From NCBI RefSeq assembly GCF_004799405.1, contig NZ_SSMW01000016.1, positions 1-35,218 on the forward strand: DNA of 35,218 nucleotides, given 5' to 3'. The DNA is from Bradyrhizobium sp. GTDB lineage: Bacteria; Pseudomonadota; Alphaproteobacteria; Rhizobiales; Xanthobacteraceae. This document shows, piece by piece, positions 1-8,856 of this stretch. How positions within the stretch are numbered: the stretch's first letter is position 1; each line of letters starts with the position of its first letter. Both the position numbers and the translations under genes were made by a program. The notes under the pieces were generated by a model. It was not told the origin of the DNA, did not search any database, and was given only the letters and a program-made list of their open reading frames with translations.

Positions 1-325
1 CCTTTCGCAAACTTGACACCAGCGTCGGGGTGTCAGGACCACACGACTTCGCCGTCCGCCTCAGGCGCATTCGTCAAAGCGCCATCCGCGTCCACCGCAT
101 CCCGCCGCGCGTTGATGACGTTGCGCAACGCCCCTCTGTGGGCGGGACGAGAATGGATATAGATTTGATTTGGGAAGGCCGTCAAGCTATTTTTCGGAAA
201 TTCGGAAAAAACCTAAGGGTGCGGCCAGCGGGTGCGACCGACTCGACCGGCTATCGGTGTTTTCTTGCCCACGGCTCTTTCGGCTTTTTGACTGGAACTA
301 CCCGGACCGGACATTCAGACAAACG
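1..325. other. stretch without a supported gene
   Basis: No gene is supported here. A long plus-strand reading frame crosses it, but that frame runs antisense through the convincing secreted-protein gene at 372-635 and has no recognisable domain. Two small structures are visible: an inverted repeat at 14-35 and a tandem 8-bp repeat TTCGGAAA at 193-208. The left end may contain the promoter or tail of a gene outside the window. Confidence 0.5.
14..35. repeat. perfect 7-bp inverted repeat (hairpin or operator)
   Basis: TGACACC at 14-20 is mirrored by GGTGTCA at 29-35 around an 8-base loop. There is no T-run beside it, so it does not look like a standard terminator. It could be a regulator site for a gene lying to the left of the window. 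Confidence 0.4.
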
Positions 326-352
326 AAAGGCCGCCCCGTGTGAGCGGCCTTT
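326..352 (-). terminator. probable rho-independent terminator of the secreted protein gene
   Basis: AAAGGCCGC (326-334) pairs perfectly with GCGGCCTTT (344-352) around a 9-base loop. It sits about 20 bases beyond the stop of the minus-strand gene at 372-635. The A/T ends of the arms can act in either direction. Confidence 0.7.
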
Positions 353-371
353 CTCGTCCGAACCCATCCGA

Positions 372-635
372 TTAGTCGCGGTCGTGCACGATCACCCTGG
401 TGTCCGGCTCTTCACGCTCTTTCCTGATGATGGTGGTCTGCTCGCGCGGTTCCTCTTTCTTGATGATCGTGGTGCGGTCGCGATCGCGATCGCGATCATG
501 ATCGTGGTAGTCCGAGCCTACGGTTACGCCGGCACCTACCGGACCCACGCCAACGCCGATATGCGCATCCTCCGCAAACGCCGGAGCGGCCAGGCCCAGT
601 CCAGCAGCGGTAATAAAAGCTATAGCGAGTTTCAT
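372..635 (-). CDS. small secreted Asp/Arg-rich protein
   Basis: This 87-residue protein has a clear Sec signal peptide at its start (MKLAIAFITAAGLGLAAPAF, cleavage probably after AFA near residue 21), so it should be exported to the periplasm. The mature part opens with a Gly/Val stretch and continues with a low-complexity region of alternating His/Asp/Arg and then Thr-Ile-Ile-Lys/Arg and Glu-rich repeats. No enzyme domain is recognised. The start is supported by an AGAGGA ribosome-binding site upstream of the ATG and the gene ends next to a good hairpin terminator. Similar small secreted proteins occur widely in Bradyrhizobium with no assigned role. Function unknown. Confidence 0.75.
   Translation of the reverse strand: MKLAIAFITAAGLGLAAPAFAEDAHIGVGVGPVGAGVTVGSDYHDHDRDRDRDRTTIIKKEEPREQTTIIRKEREEPDTRVIVHDRD
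481..497. repeat. hexanucleotide CGATCG repeat inside the secreted protein gene
   Basis: CGATCG occurs twice in tandem and is followed by CGATC. On the minus strand it encodes the Asp-Arg dipeptides of the secreted protein. A six-base unit keeps the reading frame, so slippage would change the number of Asp-Arg pairs without a frameshift. Confidence 0.6.
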
Positions 636-776
636 CGTTCAGTCCTCTGGTAGCTTTCCTCGCAAAGCCAATGCAGGAAGCCGCATCCGGTTCCAAAGAC
701 CGCTGTTCATCCGACGAAACCTGCTCGCGGTTCCAAATGAAACAACTAGCCCGGCCACACCATTCCGTGACAACTG

Positions 777-801
777 GGAACGGCGTAGAGCATGGCGTGT
801 T
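777..801 (+). promoter_or_regulatory. possible EcfG-type general stress promoter
   Basis: GGAAC at 777-781 is followed after 16 bases by TGTT at 798-801. The alphaproteobacterial EcfG consensus is GGAAC, 16-17 bases, CGTT. The -10 box has one mismatch. Transcription would start about 30 bases before the small gene at 837, whose type fits stress control. Confidence 0.45.
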
Positions 802-836
802 GTCGCGCGCTGGGAGCTGAATTTAGGGAACCTCAC

Positions 837-1031
837 ATGGCGAATAGCGATCACAACAAAGCCGCCGAACTTCACGAAAACGCGGCAAAGTCTCACCGCG
901 CCGCCGCTGAGCAACACGGCAAGGGCGATCACGCAAAGGGTATGGAGCATTCGAAGAGTGCTCAGCAGCATTCGCAGAGTGCAAGCAAGCAAACTGATCA
1001 GGCCCACGCGAAGAGCCAACAGCAGAAGTAA
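837..1031 (+). CDS. small His/Lys/Gln-rich protein, stress-type
   Basis: A 64-residue hydrophilic protein beginning MANSDHNKAAELHENAAKSH. It is rich in Ala, His, Lys, Gln and Ser, has no Cys and no membrane segment, and shows heptad-like Ala spacing, so it is likely helical or disordered. The ATG at 837 is chosen over an in-frame ATG at 792 because AGGGAA precedes it and the extra residues look noncoding. Proteins of this make-up are common in Bradyrhizobium and Rhodopseudomonas and are usually hypothetical. The GGAAC-type promoter upstream suggests induction by general stress. A strong terminator follows directly, so it is probably a single-gene transcript. Confidence 0.7.
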   Translation: MANSDHNKAAELHENAAKSHRAAAEQHGKGDHAKGMEHSKSAQQHSQSASKQTDQAHAKSQQQK

Positions 1032-1039
1032 ATAAGAAG

Positions 1040-1064
1040 AAGGCCCGGCTCATTGCCGGGCCTT
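1040..1064 (+). terminator. rho-independent terminator
   Basis: AAGGCCCGGC (1040-1049) pairs perfectly with GCCGGGCCTT (1055-1064) around a five-base loop and is followed by TTC. It starts 8 bases after the stop of the gene ending at 1031. Confidence 0.8.
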
Positions 1065-1227
1065 TCACATATGGAGAATCGCCATGCCGTCCACCGGCCC
1101 GTCGGGGTATCGGGTCGCGTTCTGAACATAAAGCCGGAGCAAACTGTTTCTATCATCGCCCGACCCTTCGGTAGTTATCGGTGACAGAGAGTGCTGCATG
1201 CTCCCGCCTAATAAGGGAGTACCGGTT

Positions 1228-1401
1228 ATGACGCACTATCGAGCATATCTTATTGGCCGCGACGGTCATCACATTAAAGCTGTCGATCTCAACTGCGCTG
1301 ACGACGACGACGCGAGAAAACGCGCCGAACAAATGGTCGACGGTCATAATGTCGAGCTATGGGAACACGCCCGCAGGATTGCGAGGTTTGATGGTAAATG
1401 A
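1228..1401 (+). CDS. small conserved protein of unknown function
   Basis: A 57-residue acidic protein starting MTHYRAYLIGRDGHHIKAVD, with a run of Asp residues (ADDDDARKRAEQMVDGHNVE) and a C-terminal WEHARRIARF segment. The pattern (strand, GxDGH turn, strand, Asp-rich helix, then a strand around VELW) suggests a small alpha/beta fold. Close relatives are, from memory, abundant in Bradyrhizobium and its neighbours as short hypothetical proteins present in several copies per genome. The ATG at 1228 is preferred to that at 1198 because AAGGGAG precedes it by about ten bases and the family starts with this residue pattern. Function unknown. Confidence 0.7.
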   Translation: MTHYRAYLIGRDGHHIKAVDLNCADDDDARKRAEQMVDGHNVELWEHARRIARFDGK

Positions 1402-1430
1402 AATAGCAGTTTCTCCGACCTCTAGGGGCG

Positions 1431-1504
1431 ACTTCCGCTAAGGGTCAAAAGGCGACATGCCTCCCCGAATGGGCCATGTCCGATTTACCCTCGATGGCGG
1501 AAGT
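1431..1504. repeat. long imperfect intergenic palindrome (REP/MITE-like)
   Basis: Three blocks mirror each other about a centre near 1467: ACTTCCGC (1431-1438) with GCGGAAGT (1497-1504), AGGGT (1441-1445) with ACCCT (1487-1491), and GACATG (1454-1459) with CATGTC (1475-1480). Intervening bases partly pair. The transcript would fold into a long bulged hairpin. It lies in the 313-base gap 1402-1714, which otherwise holds nothing recognisable. It resembles intergenic repeats I associate with Bradyrhizobium genomes, but no second copy was identified in this window. Confidence 0.6.
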
Positions 1505-1714
1505 GAAGCAACGCCCATTGCCAGGTGACGACCGTTCGACGGCGGTGATGGCCACGGCGCTCACCCTTGAGGGCGCTGCACCTCGTTGAGGTCGCCTAAA
1601 TACCTGATCACGGCGAATTGAGCGCCTTCAAACCGACTGGACGATCTTATGGATCGCAAAGAAGCCTCACTTAAACCTGACTGGACGCAAAGCCTATGGG
1701 TTGGAGGATTCGCC

Positions 1715-1900
1715 ATGGCTTCCAAATTCGCAGTTGGTGACAAGGTCGATCAAGCATTCAGCAATCACGCCCAAGGAACAATAGTCGCGATTTTGACGGA
1801 TGAGGTGGGGCATTGCCGGTATGCCGTCGAAATGTTCGGTCACCGGACGATACAGATCGCAACCGAGGCCAGTCTAGTCGCGCGCAGCAACGGGGTTTGA
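1715..1900 (+). CDS. small conserved protein of unknown function
   Basis: A 61-residue protein starting MASKFAVGDKVDQAFSNHAQ. The GDKV motif followed by QGTIVAI and RYAVEMFGHRT looks like a small SH3-like or KOW-like beta barrel, a fold often used to bind nucleic acid or protein; this is inferred from pattern only. The ATG at 1715 follows a strong GGAGG at 1703-1707 with good spacing, so it is preferred over the in-frame ATG at 1649. Its end almost touches the convergent HPF-like gene (stop at 1903). Function unknown. Confidence 0.65.
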   Translation: MASKFAVGDKVDQAFSNHAQGTIVAILTDEVGHCRYAVEMFGHRTIQIATEASLVARSNGV

Positions 1901-1902
1901 TC

Positions 1903-2220
1903 TCAAGCCGCAAGGGCATCGACTTGACGCCGAACAGCCGCGAAAGCGTCTTTTATCGCTACTTGAGCATGTTCGTGCCGCGCGTCATTTGACGCTGATT
2001 GGTCCACGACGATGTTTTCGTGCGGCGGAATCGTCAACCAGATGTGGACCTGAAATCCGGTGCCGTGGCGATGCTTGTGACTGGGCGCGATCACTTTCAC
2101 GCGGCAACCTGTAATACGATGATTATGGGTTTCCAATCGATCTATTTCCCGCATTATTTGAGCGCGAGCAGCATCGGATGATTCCGAACCTTCGAAGGTG
2201 ATCTCTGGGGCGATTTGCAT
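1903..2220 (-). CDS. HPF/RaiA-family ribosome-associated protein (short form)
   Basis: A 105-residue protein of the S30AE/HPF family, whose members bind the decoding centre of the 30S subunit and silence ribosomes in stress or stationary phase. The start MQIAPEITFEGSESSD, the central IDRLETHNHRITGCRVKV (strand, helix, strand) and the later FQVHIWLTIPPHENIVVDQ and helix AIKDAFAAVRRQVDAL match the beta-alpha-beta-beta-beta-alpha order of the family. It lacks the C-terminal dimerisation domain of long HPF, so it is the short type. The ATG at 2220 has a perfect AAGGAG just upstream. It is convergent with the small gene ending at 1900. Its stress-gene neighbours fit this role. The exact subfamily is uncertain. 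Confidence 0.75.
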   Translation of the reverse strand: MQIAPEITFEGSESSDAARAQIMREIDRLETHNHRITGCRVKVIAPSHKHRHGTGFQVHIWLTIPPHENIVVDQSASNDARHEHAQVAIKDAFAAVRRQVDALAA

Positions 2221-2518
2221 TTTGCTCCTTCCAGCGTTCGGGTTTAGCTTCCCATGCAAATGCGTGTCGGGCTGAATGGTTGCAATAGTCCGGCACCCTT
2301 TGACGATTGGGTAAGCGGCCCGCTGTTGCGTTGGCGTGATCCGGGAGCGGTGTCAGTAGCGCCCGCGTCCAGGACGGCAACGACGCGAGTTCCAGAGGCT
2401 GTTGCGTTGTCCTCCGCTGCCTGCGGTCGATCGTCACGCCTGCCCATTTGAAGGACTCACATCAGATGCCGAATTTGGGATAAACTTGCCGCTCGTTGCG
2501 GCGGGGGGACAATACCAA
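2221..2518. other. divergent intergenic region before the HPF-like and HD/LuxR genes
   Basis: About 300 bases separate the two divergent starts and should hold both promoters. Short frames on both strands have no recognisable product or ribosome-binding site and were not called. No clear promoter box or palindrome was found. Confidence 0.4.
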
Positions 2519-4096
2519 ATGGCGGGACCATTGGTTCGACGCGCTGACTTTCTGATGACGCTGGCCTATGCAACGGACCTGGCCACGGGGCACTCGCGGG
2601 ATTTCGCACTTCGTTCCTGCGTGCTGGCGATGCGCTTTGCCGAAGTGGCGGGCCTCGACGAAAATATGCGGCGCAAGGTCTATCATCAGGCGCTGCTGCG
2701 CTACATCGGATGCAATGCCGACACCCATCTGCTGGCGGCGGCGTGGGGCGACGAAATCACCCTGCGCAGGGAGCTTCACTATATCGACATCGGCAACAGG
2801 GCCGAATTCGTCGAGATCTTCGTGCGGGCCATTACCCGAAAATTGGCCGGCGCATCGGCTGAGGAACTGGCCAAGGCGGTGGAGCAGGGGCTCGCAGAGG
2901 GGCCGCAGGTGAATATCCCCATCCTGTCGGGACACTGCGAGGTTGCACAGAGGATAGCGGAGCGGATCGGCCTGCCGGAGGACATCCGCGAAAACCTCGG
3001 GCAGATCTATGAGCGCTGGGATGGCAAGGGGTTGCCGCGCGGCCTCTCGGGCGACGCGGTGAAGTTTCCGGTCCGCCTGGTGACGCTGGCGCAGGACGCC
3101 ATCGCGCTGAGCGATCTTCATGGATACGAGACCATGACGGCGAAGATCGCCGAGCGCGCCGGCGGCGGCTACGAGACGGAAATGGCGCAGCTTTTTCTTG
3201 ACCATTGCGAACAACTGATGGTGGGGCTGGACGGACCCGTCGACCGCGAGACCATTTTGGCGATCGAGCCTTTGCCCCATGCGATGCTCGACGAGACGGA
3301 TTGCGAGCAGGCCTATCTCGCGATCGCCGATATGATCGACATGAGGATGCCCTTCACGTTCGGTCATTCCCGTGCGGTCGCCGCCCTTGCGGAAGCGGCC
3401 GGCAAGCGCGTCGGGCTTCCCGCCGCCGACATTCGCGCGGTGCGGTGGGCGGCCTACACGCACGATATCGGCGAACTGGCGATCCCGGTTTCGACCTGGA
3501 TGAGACCCAATGCACTCACCGAACGCGAAACGGATGCAGCGCGGCTTCATCCCTACCACGGCGAGCGCGCGCTTTCGCCGCTGGGCGGCGACGGCAAAGC
3601 CGTTGCGGCACTGGTCCTGCGTCATCACGAGCGACTCGATGGCAGCGGCTATCACCGCTACGCCAAGGCGCCCGACCTTTCGCCCGCCGCCCGCATCCTT
3701 GCGGCGGCCGAAGCCTTTCAGACCGCGCGGGAGGCGAGGCCCCACAGGCCTGCGTTGAGCGATGCGGCAGCGGCGTCAAAGCTCCGGGGCGCCGTCAGGG
3801 AAGGAAAACTATGCCCTGATGCCGTGGAAGCAGTGCTCGCGAGCGCCGGCCAGCCGGCCCGCCGGAATGCCGCCGAGCGTCCGTCCGGATTGACGCCGCG
3901 CGAAATCGAGGTCCTGCAATTGATCGCAGCCGGGCATACGGCGAAGGAAGCCGCCCGCCGACTCGAGATCGCGCCCAAGACCGCCGATAACCACATCCAG
4001 AGCCTTTATTCCAAGATCGGCGTCACCACGCGGGCAGGTGCTGCCCTTTACGCCCTCGAGCGAGGCATGATCCAGCACGGAATATCCGCGGCATAG
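2519..4096 (+). CDS. HD-GYP-like phosphohydrolase fused to a LuxR-type DNA-binding domain
   Basis: A 525-residue protein with three parts. Residues about 1-250 form a degenerate HD module: it keeps HSRDF (His25) and a later YERWDGKGLP segment, but YIGCNADT stands where HD-GYP proteins have HDIGK. Residues about 270-400 form a second HD-GYP module with intact metal ligands: His-Ser-Arg, THDIGE (His315-Asp316) and HHERLDGSGYH (His369-His370). The usual GYP triplet reads GYH. Residues about 458-518 are a LuxR/FixJ-type helix-turn-helix (LTPREIEVLQLIAAGHTAKE, then KTADNHIQSLYSKIGV). HD-GYP proteins hydrolyse cyclic di-GMP, so this may be a transcription factor gated by a nucleotide; that is inference. 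No receiver domain or membrane segment is seen. GGGGGA precedes the ATG at 2519, which is preferred over 2402. The AmiC-like receptor gene follows 90 bases on. Confidence 0.85.
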   Translation: MAGPLVRRADFLMTLAYATDLATGHSRDFALRSCVLAMRFAEVAGLDENMRRKVYHQALLRYIGCNADTHLLAAAWGDEITLRRELHYIDIGNRAEFVEIFVRAITRKLAGASAEELAKAVEQGLAEGPQVNIPILSGHCEVAQRIAERIGLPEDIRENLGQIYERWDGKGLPRGLSGDAVKFPVRLVTLAQDAIALSDLHGYETMTAKIAERAGGGYETEMAQLFLDHCEQLMVGLDGPVDRETILAIEPLPHAMLDETDCEQAYLAIADMIDMRMPFTFGHSRAVAALAEAAGKRVGLPAADIRAVRWAAYTHDIGELAIPVSTWMRPNALTERETDAARLHPYHGERALSPLGGDGKAVAALVLRHHERLDGSGYHRYAKAPDLSPAARILAAAEAFQTAREARPHRPALSDAAAASKLRGAVREGKLCPDAVEAVLASAGQPARRNAAERPSGLTPREIEVLQLIAAGHTAKEAARRLEIAPKTADNHIQSLYSKIGVTTRAGAALYALERGMIQHGISAA

Positions 4097-4111
4097 GGAA
4101 TCCACCCCATG

Positions 4112-4133
4112 TGGCGGCGCAAGGTTGCCGCCA
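4112..4133 (+). terminator. weak terminator or attenuator hairpin
   Basis: TGGCGGC (4112-4118) pairs with GCCGCCA (4127-4133) around an eight-base loop, 16 bases after the stop of the HD/LuxR gene and followed by TTCTCCC. The U-tract is poor, so it may only reduce read-through into the receptor gene at 4187 or act as a processing hairpin. Confidence 0.4.
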
Positions 4134-4186
4134 TTCTCCCGGCATGAACCGCGCCATCCGGCCGCGGCACATCAAGGGAGAAAGCC

Positions 4187-5329
4187 ATGACGGAATCATC
4201 CATCAAGGTTGGCGTCATCGCGGAGCAGACCGGCCCGCTGTCGTTTATGGGCATCGCCAACGCCAATGTGGCGAAGATGGTGATCAACGACATCAACGCC
4301 GGCGGCGGCCTCTTGGGGCGGCGGCTCGATCTGTATCTCGAGGATGGCGCCACCATCGACAGCGTCGCGGAAGCGAAGGCGACCAAGCTCGTCCAGTACG
4401 ACAAGGTCGATGTGATCTTCGGCGGCATCTACAGCTCCACGCGGCAGGCCATCAAGGGTCCCGCCGTGGTCAAGGGCCGCAAGCTTTACATCTATCCGGA
4501 GCAATATGAGGGCCAGGAATCCGACCCGCTGATCTTTTGCACCGGGCCGGTGCCGGCCCAGCAGGTCGACCCGCTGATTCCCTGGCTGATGCAACAGACC
4601 GGCGCCAAGAAATTCTACCTGCCGTCGGCCGACTACATCTGGCCCCGTGTATTGAACCAGAAGGTCCGCCAGGTCGTCACCGCCAACGGTGGCGCGATCG
4701 TCGGCGAAGAGTATTTCCCGCTCGATCACATGGACTACGCCGGCACGGTCGAGAAGATCGCGTCGAGCGGCGCCGAGGTCGTGTTCAATACCATCGTCCC
4801 GCCCGGGCTACTGCCCTTCCTGGAGCAGCTTTACAACTCCGGCTTCAGCGCGCGCGGCGGACGGATCGTCTGCACCTATTTCGACGAGAACCTGTTGAGC
4901 CTGGTGCCGGCCGCGCACGTGGAGGGCCTGTACAGCTGCCTCGACTACTACCAGAGCGTCAGCGATCCCTTCAGTCAAAAGCTGCTCGGCCGCTACAACA
5001 AGCTTTATCCAGACAACGCGCAGTTCACGGGAGGCAGTGCCTGTTCGGGACTTTACCGCGGCCTGATGCTCTGGGCGGCGGCGGTGAAAGAGGCCGGCTC
5101 GTTCCGGCAGGACGACGTCATCAAGGCGCTCGATCACGCCAAGATCGCCGAAGGACCGGGCGGTCCGGCCGAAATGGTCCCCGGTCAGCATCATGTCCGC
5201 ATGAACATGTACATCGGCCAGGCCAGCAACGGCGCCTTCAGGATCGTCAAGAGTCTCGGCGTCATCGATCCGAACGAGGCCAAAGTCCCGGGCGTTGCCG
5301 ATACCGGCAGGACGCGCGCTGCCGTCTGA
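4187..5329 (+). CDS. AmiC/UrtA-family ligand-binding protein without signal peptide
   Basis: A 380-residue protein of the type I periplasmic-binding fold (Peripla_BP_5/6), closest in pattern to the urea/amide receptors UrtA and FmdD and the cytosolic amide sensor AmiC. Visible hallmarks are the N-terminal KVGVIAEQTGPLSFMG, NDINAGGGLLGRRL, the ligand-loop region IYSSTRQA, IYPEQYEGQE, and SADYIWPR. It starts directly with the mature domain: there is no hydrophobic leader or lipobox, and no earlier start is compatible because the ATG at 4187 follows AGGGAGAAAGCC. It should therefore be cytoplasmic, like AmiC, which senses amides and controls its partner regulator. No permease or ATPase genes adjoin it. 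The upstream HD/LuxR gene is the natural candidate partner. An export-independent receptor for urea or short amides is an inference. Confidence 0.8.
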   Translation: MTESSIKVGVIAEQTGPLSFMGIANANVAKMVINDINAGGGLLGRRLDLYLEDGATIDSVAEAKATKLVQYDKVDVIFGGIYSSTRQAIKGPAVVKGRKLYIYPEQYEGQESDPLIFCTGPVPAQQVDPLIPWLMQQTGAKKFYLPSADYIWPRVLNQKVRQVVTANGGAIVGEEYFPLDHMDYAGTVEKIASSGAEVVFNTIVPPGLLPFLEQLYNSGFSARGGRIVCTYFDENLLSLVPAAHVEGLYSCLDYYQSVSDPFSQKLLGRYNKLYPDNAQFTGGSACSGLYRGLMLWAAAVKEAGSFRQDDVIKALDHAKIAEGPGGPAEMVPGQHHVRMNMYIGQASNGAFRIVKSLGVIDPNEAKVPGVADTGRTRAAV

Positions 5330-5350
5330 TCGATAGTTCGGCCGGCAGAG

Positions 5351-7507
<2,157 letters not shown>

Positions 7508-7540
7508 TTCGCGCCTCTTACCCCGGACATGACGGGACCG

Positions 7541-7556
7541 GGTTCGATATCGAACC
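7541..7556. promoter_or_regulatory. perfect 16-bp palindrome upstream of scpA
   Basis: GGTTCGATATCGAACC reads identically on both strands. It lies 34 bases before the scpA start codon, where a promoter or operator would be expected. It is longer and cleaner than chance palindromes nearby. The binding protein is unknown; a TetR, GntR or MarR-type dimer is plausible. Confidence 0.55.
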
Positions 7557-7567
7557 TATCATAGCCC

Positions 7568-7637
7568 GTTCACAAGCGTCATTCCATGACCCAGCCGGGC
7601 GTGAACCCATAATTCAGAGCGGTCGGCGGACGTCCGC
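7568..7637. promoter_or_regulatory. further palindromes in the scpA upstream gap
   Basis: GTTCAC (7568-7573) mirrors GTGAAC (7601-7606) and encloses a second repeat, GTCAT (7578-7582) with ATGAC (7586-7590). A perfect 12-bp palindrome GCGGACGTCCGC follows at 7626-7637. The gap 7508-7781 is otherwise noncoding. These may be additional operator elements or hairpins ending the transcript of the receptor gene at 7782. Confidence 0.35.
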
Positions 7638-7781
7638 TTTGGTGCGCATTTGTGGACTCAAGTGGGATATGGCGAGAGGTCTGAAAAGCGCCAACCCCGG
7701 AAGTAGTCGCGCTATTCGATCACTTCATCGGCGCTCGCTACCAGTGATGCTGGAATCGATGCGGTCGGCATGTCGCAAACG

Positions 7782-8783
7782 CTATTTCTTTTCGAGGCCA
7801 GCGCGCTCCACGATTTCCTTCCACATTGGAATTTCACGGACCATGCGCGAATGCAGGTCTTCGGGACCTTCATATTTCACCATAAAACCGGCGTTGAGCA
7901 TTTTGGCCTTGATGTCGGGGTTTTGCAGGATGACCCGGGTTTCTTCGGTTAAACGCGCGATGATCGGCCCCGGGGTTCCGGCCGGCGCCAAAAACATCTG
8001 CGTGGTTTCGACCACCGCATTCGGAATCCCCGCTTCGCCCATAGTCGGCACATCAGGCAGATCGAACCAGCGCTCACTGCCGGTTTGTGCCAGGCCTTTC
8101 AATTCGCCGGAGCGAATAAAGCCGATCAAACCGGCAATGGAGATCGACCCAATATCGGTGGTGCCGGCAAGTGCGGCCTGCAATGCCGGGGTTGCGCCGT
8201 TGAACGGAATATGCGTGATGCCGATATTGGCACGCAATTTCAAGAGCTCGACTGCGAGCTGCGAGACGCTGCCGACACCAGGCGAGGCGTAATTGAGCTT
8301 GTCGGGAGCTGCTCTTGCCCGGGAGATGAGATCGGCGATGCTAGCAATGCCGGAGGCCGGCCGGGTGATGATGACGTTGGGTGCGGCGCCGAGATAGGCG
8401 ATCGGCGCCAAATCCTTGAGCGGATCATAGCTGACCCTGGATACGCTCGGATTGATCAGTACAACGTTGGTGACGACCAACAGGGTATAGCCATCCGGCT
8501 CGGCGCGGGCAGCGGCGGCAATTCCGATATTGCCGACTGCGCCAGTGCGATTTTCGACAATGACGTTTTGCTTCAAATTCGGCGCCAGCTCTGCTGCCAA
8601 TAGCCGGCCGAGCAGATCACTGGGCCCGCCAGCGGGAAACGGAACGATGATGGTGATGGTGCGCTCGGGCCAGGCGGCGCGAGCCTCGCCCAGGCCCGCG
8701 AGCAACAAAGCCAAAATCAGGAAAACGCCGGCCGCCGATGGCGAGATTTGCGCAAGTCTCTTCACACAAAAAAGTCTCTTCAC
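7782..8783 (-). CDS. Bug/TctC-family tripartite tricarboxylate transporter receptor
   Basis: A 333-residue periplasmic receptor of the Bug (TctC) family, which captures organic acids or related small molecules for tripartite tricarboxylate transporters. A signal peptide (KRL..., hydrophobic GVFLILALLLAG, cleavage near EARA-AWPE) is followed by the family signatures WPERTITIIVPFPAGGPSD, VIVENRTGA, AAARAEPDGYTLL, YASPGVGSVSQLA and HIPFNGATPA. The usual TctA and TctB membrane genes are absent, as for most orphan Bug genes. The start is inferred as GTG at 8783, preceded by AGAGGGA; a second in-frame GTG at 8765 also exists. An 18-bp duplication covers this start. It lies between the mutase subunits, 73 bases after the GFA-type gene, so it may be co-transcribed with it. 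Confidence 0.88.
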   Translation of the reverse strand: MKRLFCVKRLAQISPSAAGVFLILALLLAGLGEARAAWPERTITIIVPFPAGGPSDLLGRLLAAELAPNLKQNVIVENRTGAVGNIGIAAAARAEPDGYTLLVVTNVVLINPSVSRVSYDPLKDLAPIAYLGAAPNVIITRPASGIASIADLISRARAAPDKLNYASPGVGSVSQLAVELLKLRANIGITHIPFNGATPALQAALAGTTDIGSISIAGLIGFIRSGELKGLAQTGSERWFDLPDVPTMGEAGIPNAVVETTQMFLAPAGTPGPIIARLTEETRVILQNPDIKAKMLNAGFMVKYEGPEDLHSRMVREIPMWKEIVERAGLEKK

Positions 8784-8789
8784 ACGAAA
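8754..8789. repeat. 18-bp tandem duplication at the receptor start codon
   Basis: Two 18-base units, 8754-8771 and 8772-8789, differ at one position. On the minus strand each provides a GTG start and the residues VKRLF(C). The duplication preserves the frame and so offers two possible starts and a longer basic N-region of the signal peptide. Confidence 0.7.
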
Positions 8790-8856
8790 TCCCTCTATCG
8801 GACGACGCCGACGCCTGAGAGCATTGCAAGATATCTGATCGATGGCGATCCCGGTT

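Noticed and set aside
30..653. 207-codon plus-strand frame at the start of the window
   Set aside because: It runs antisense through the secreted-protein gene at 372-635, which has a signal peptide, ribosome-binding site and terminator. The frame has no recognisable domain.
2462..3745. 427-codon minus-strand frame opposite the HD/LuxR gene
   Set aside because: The plus strand carries clear HD and LuxR motifs. The minus frame is a shadow.
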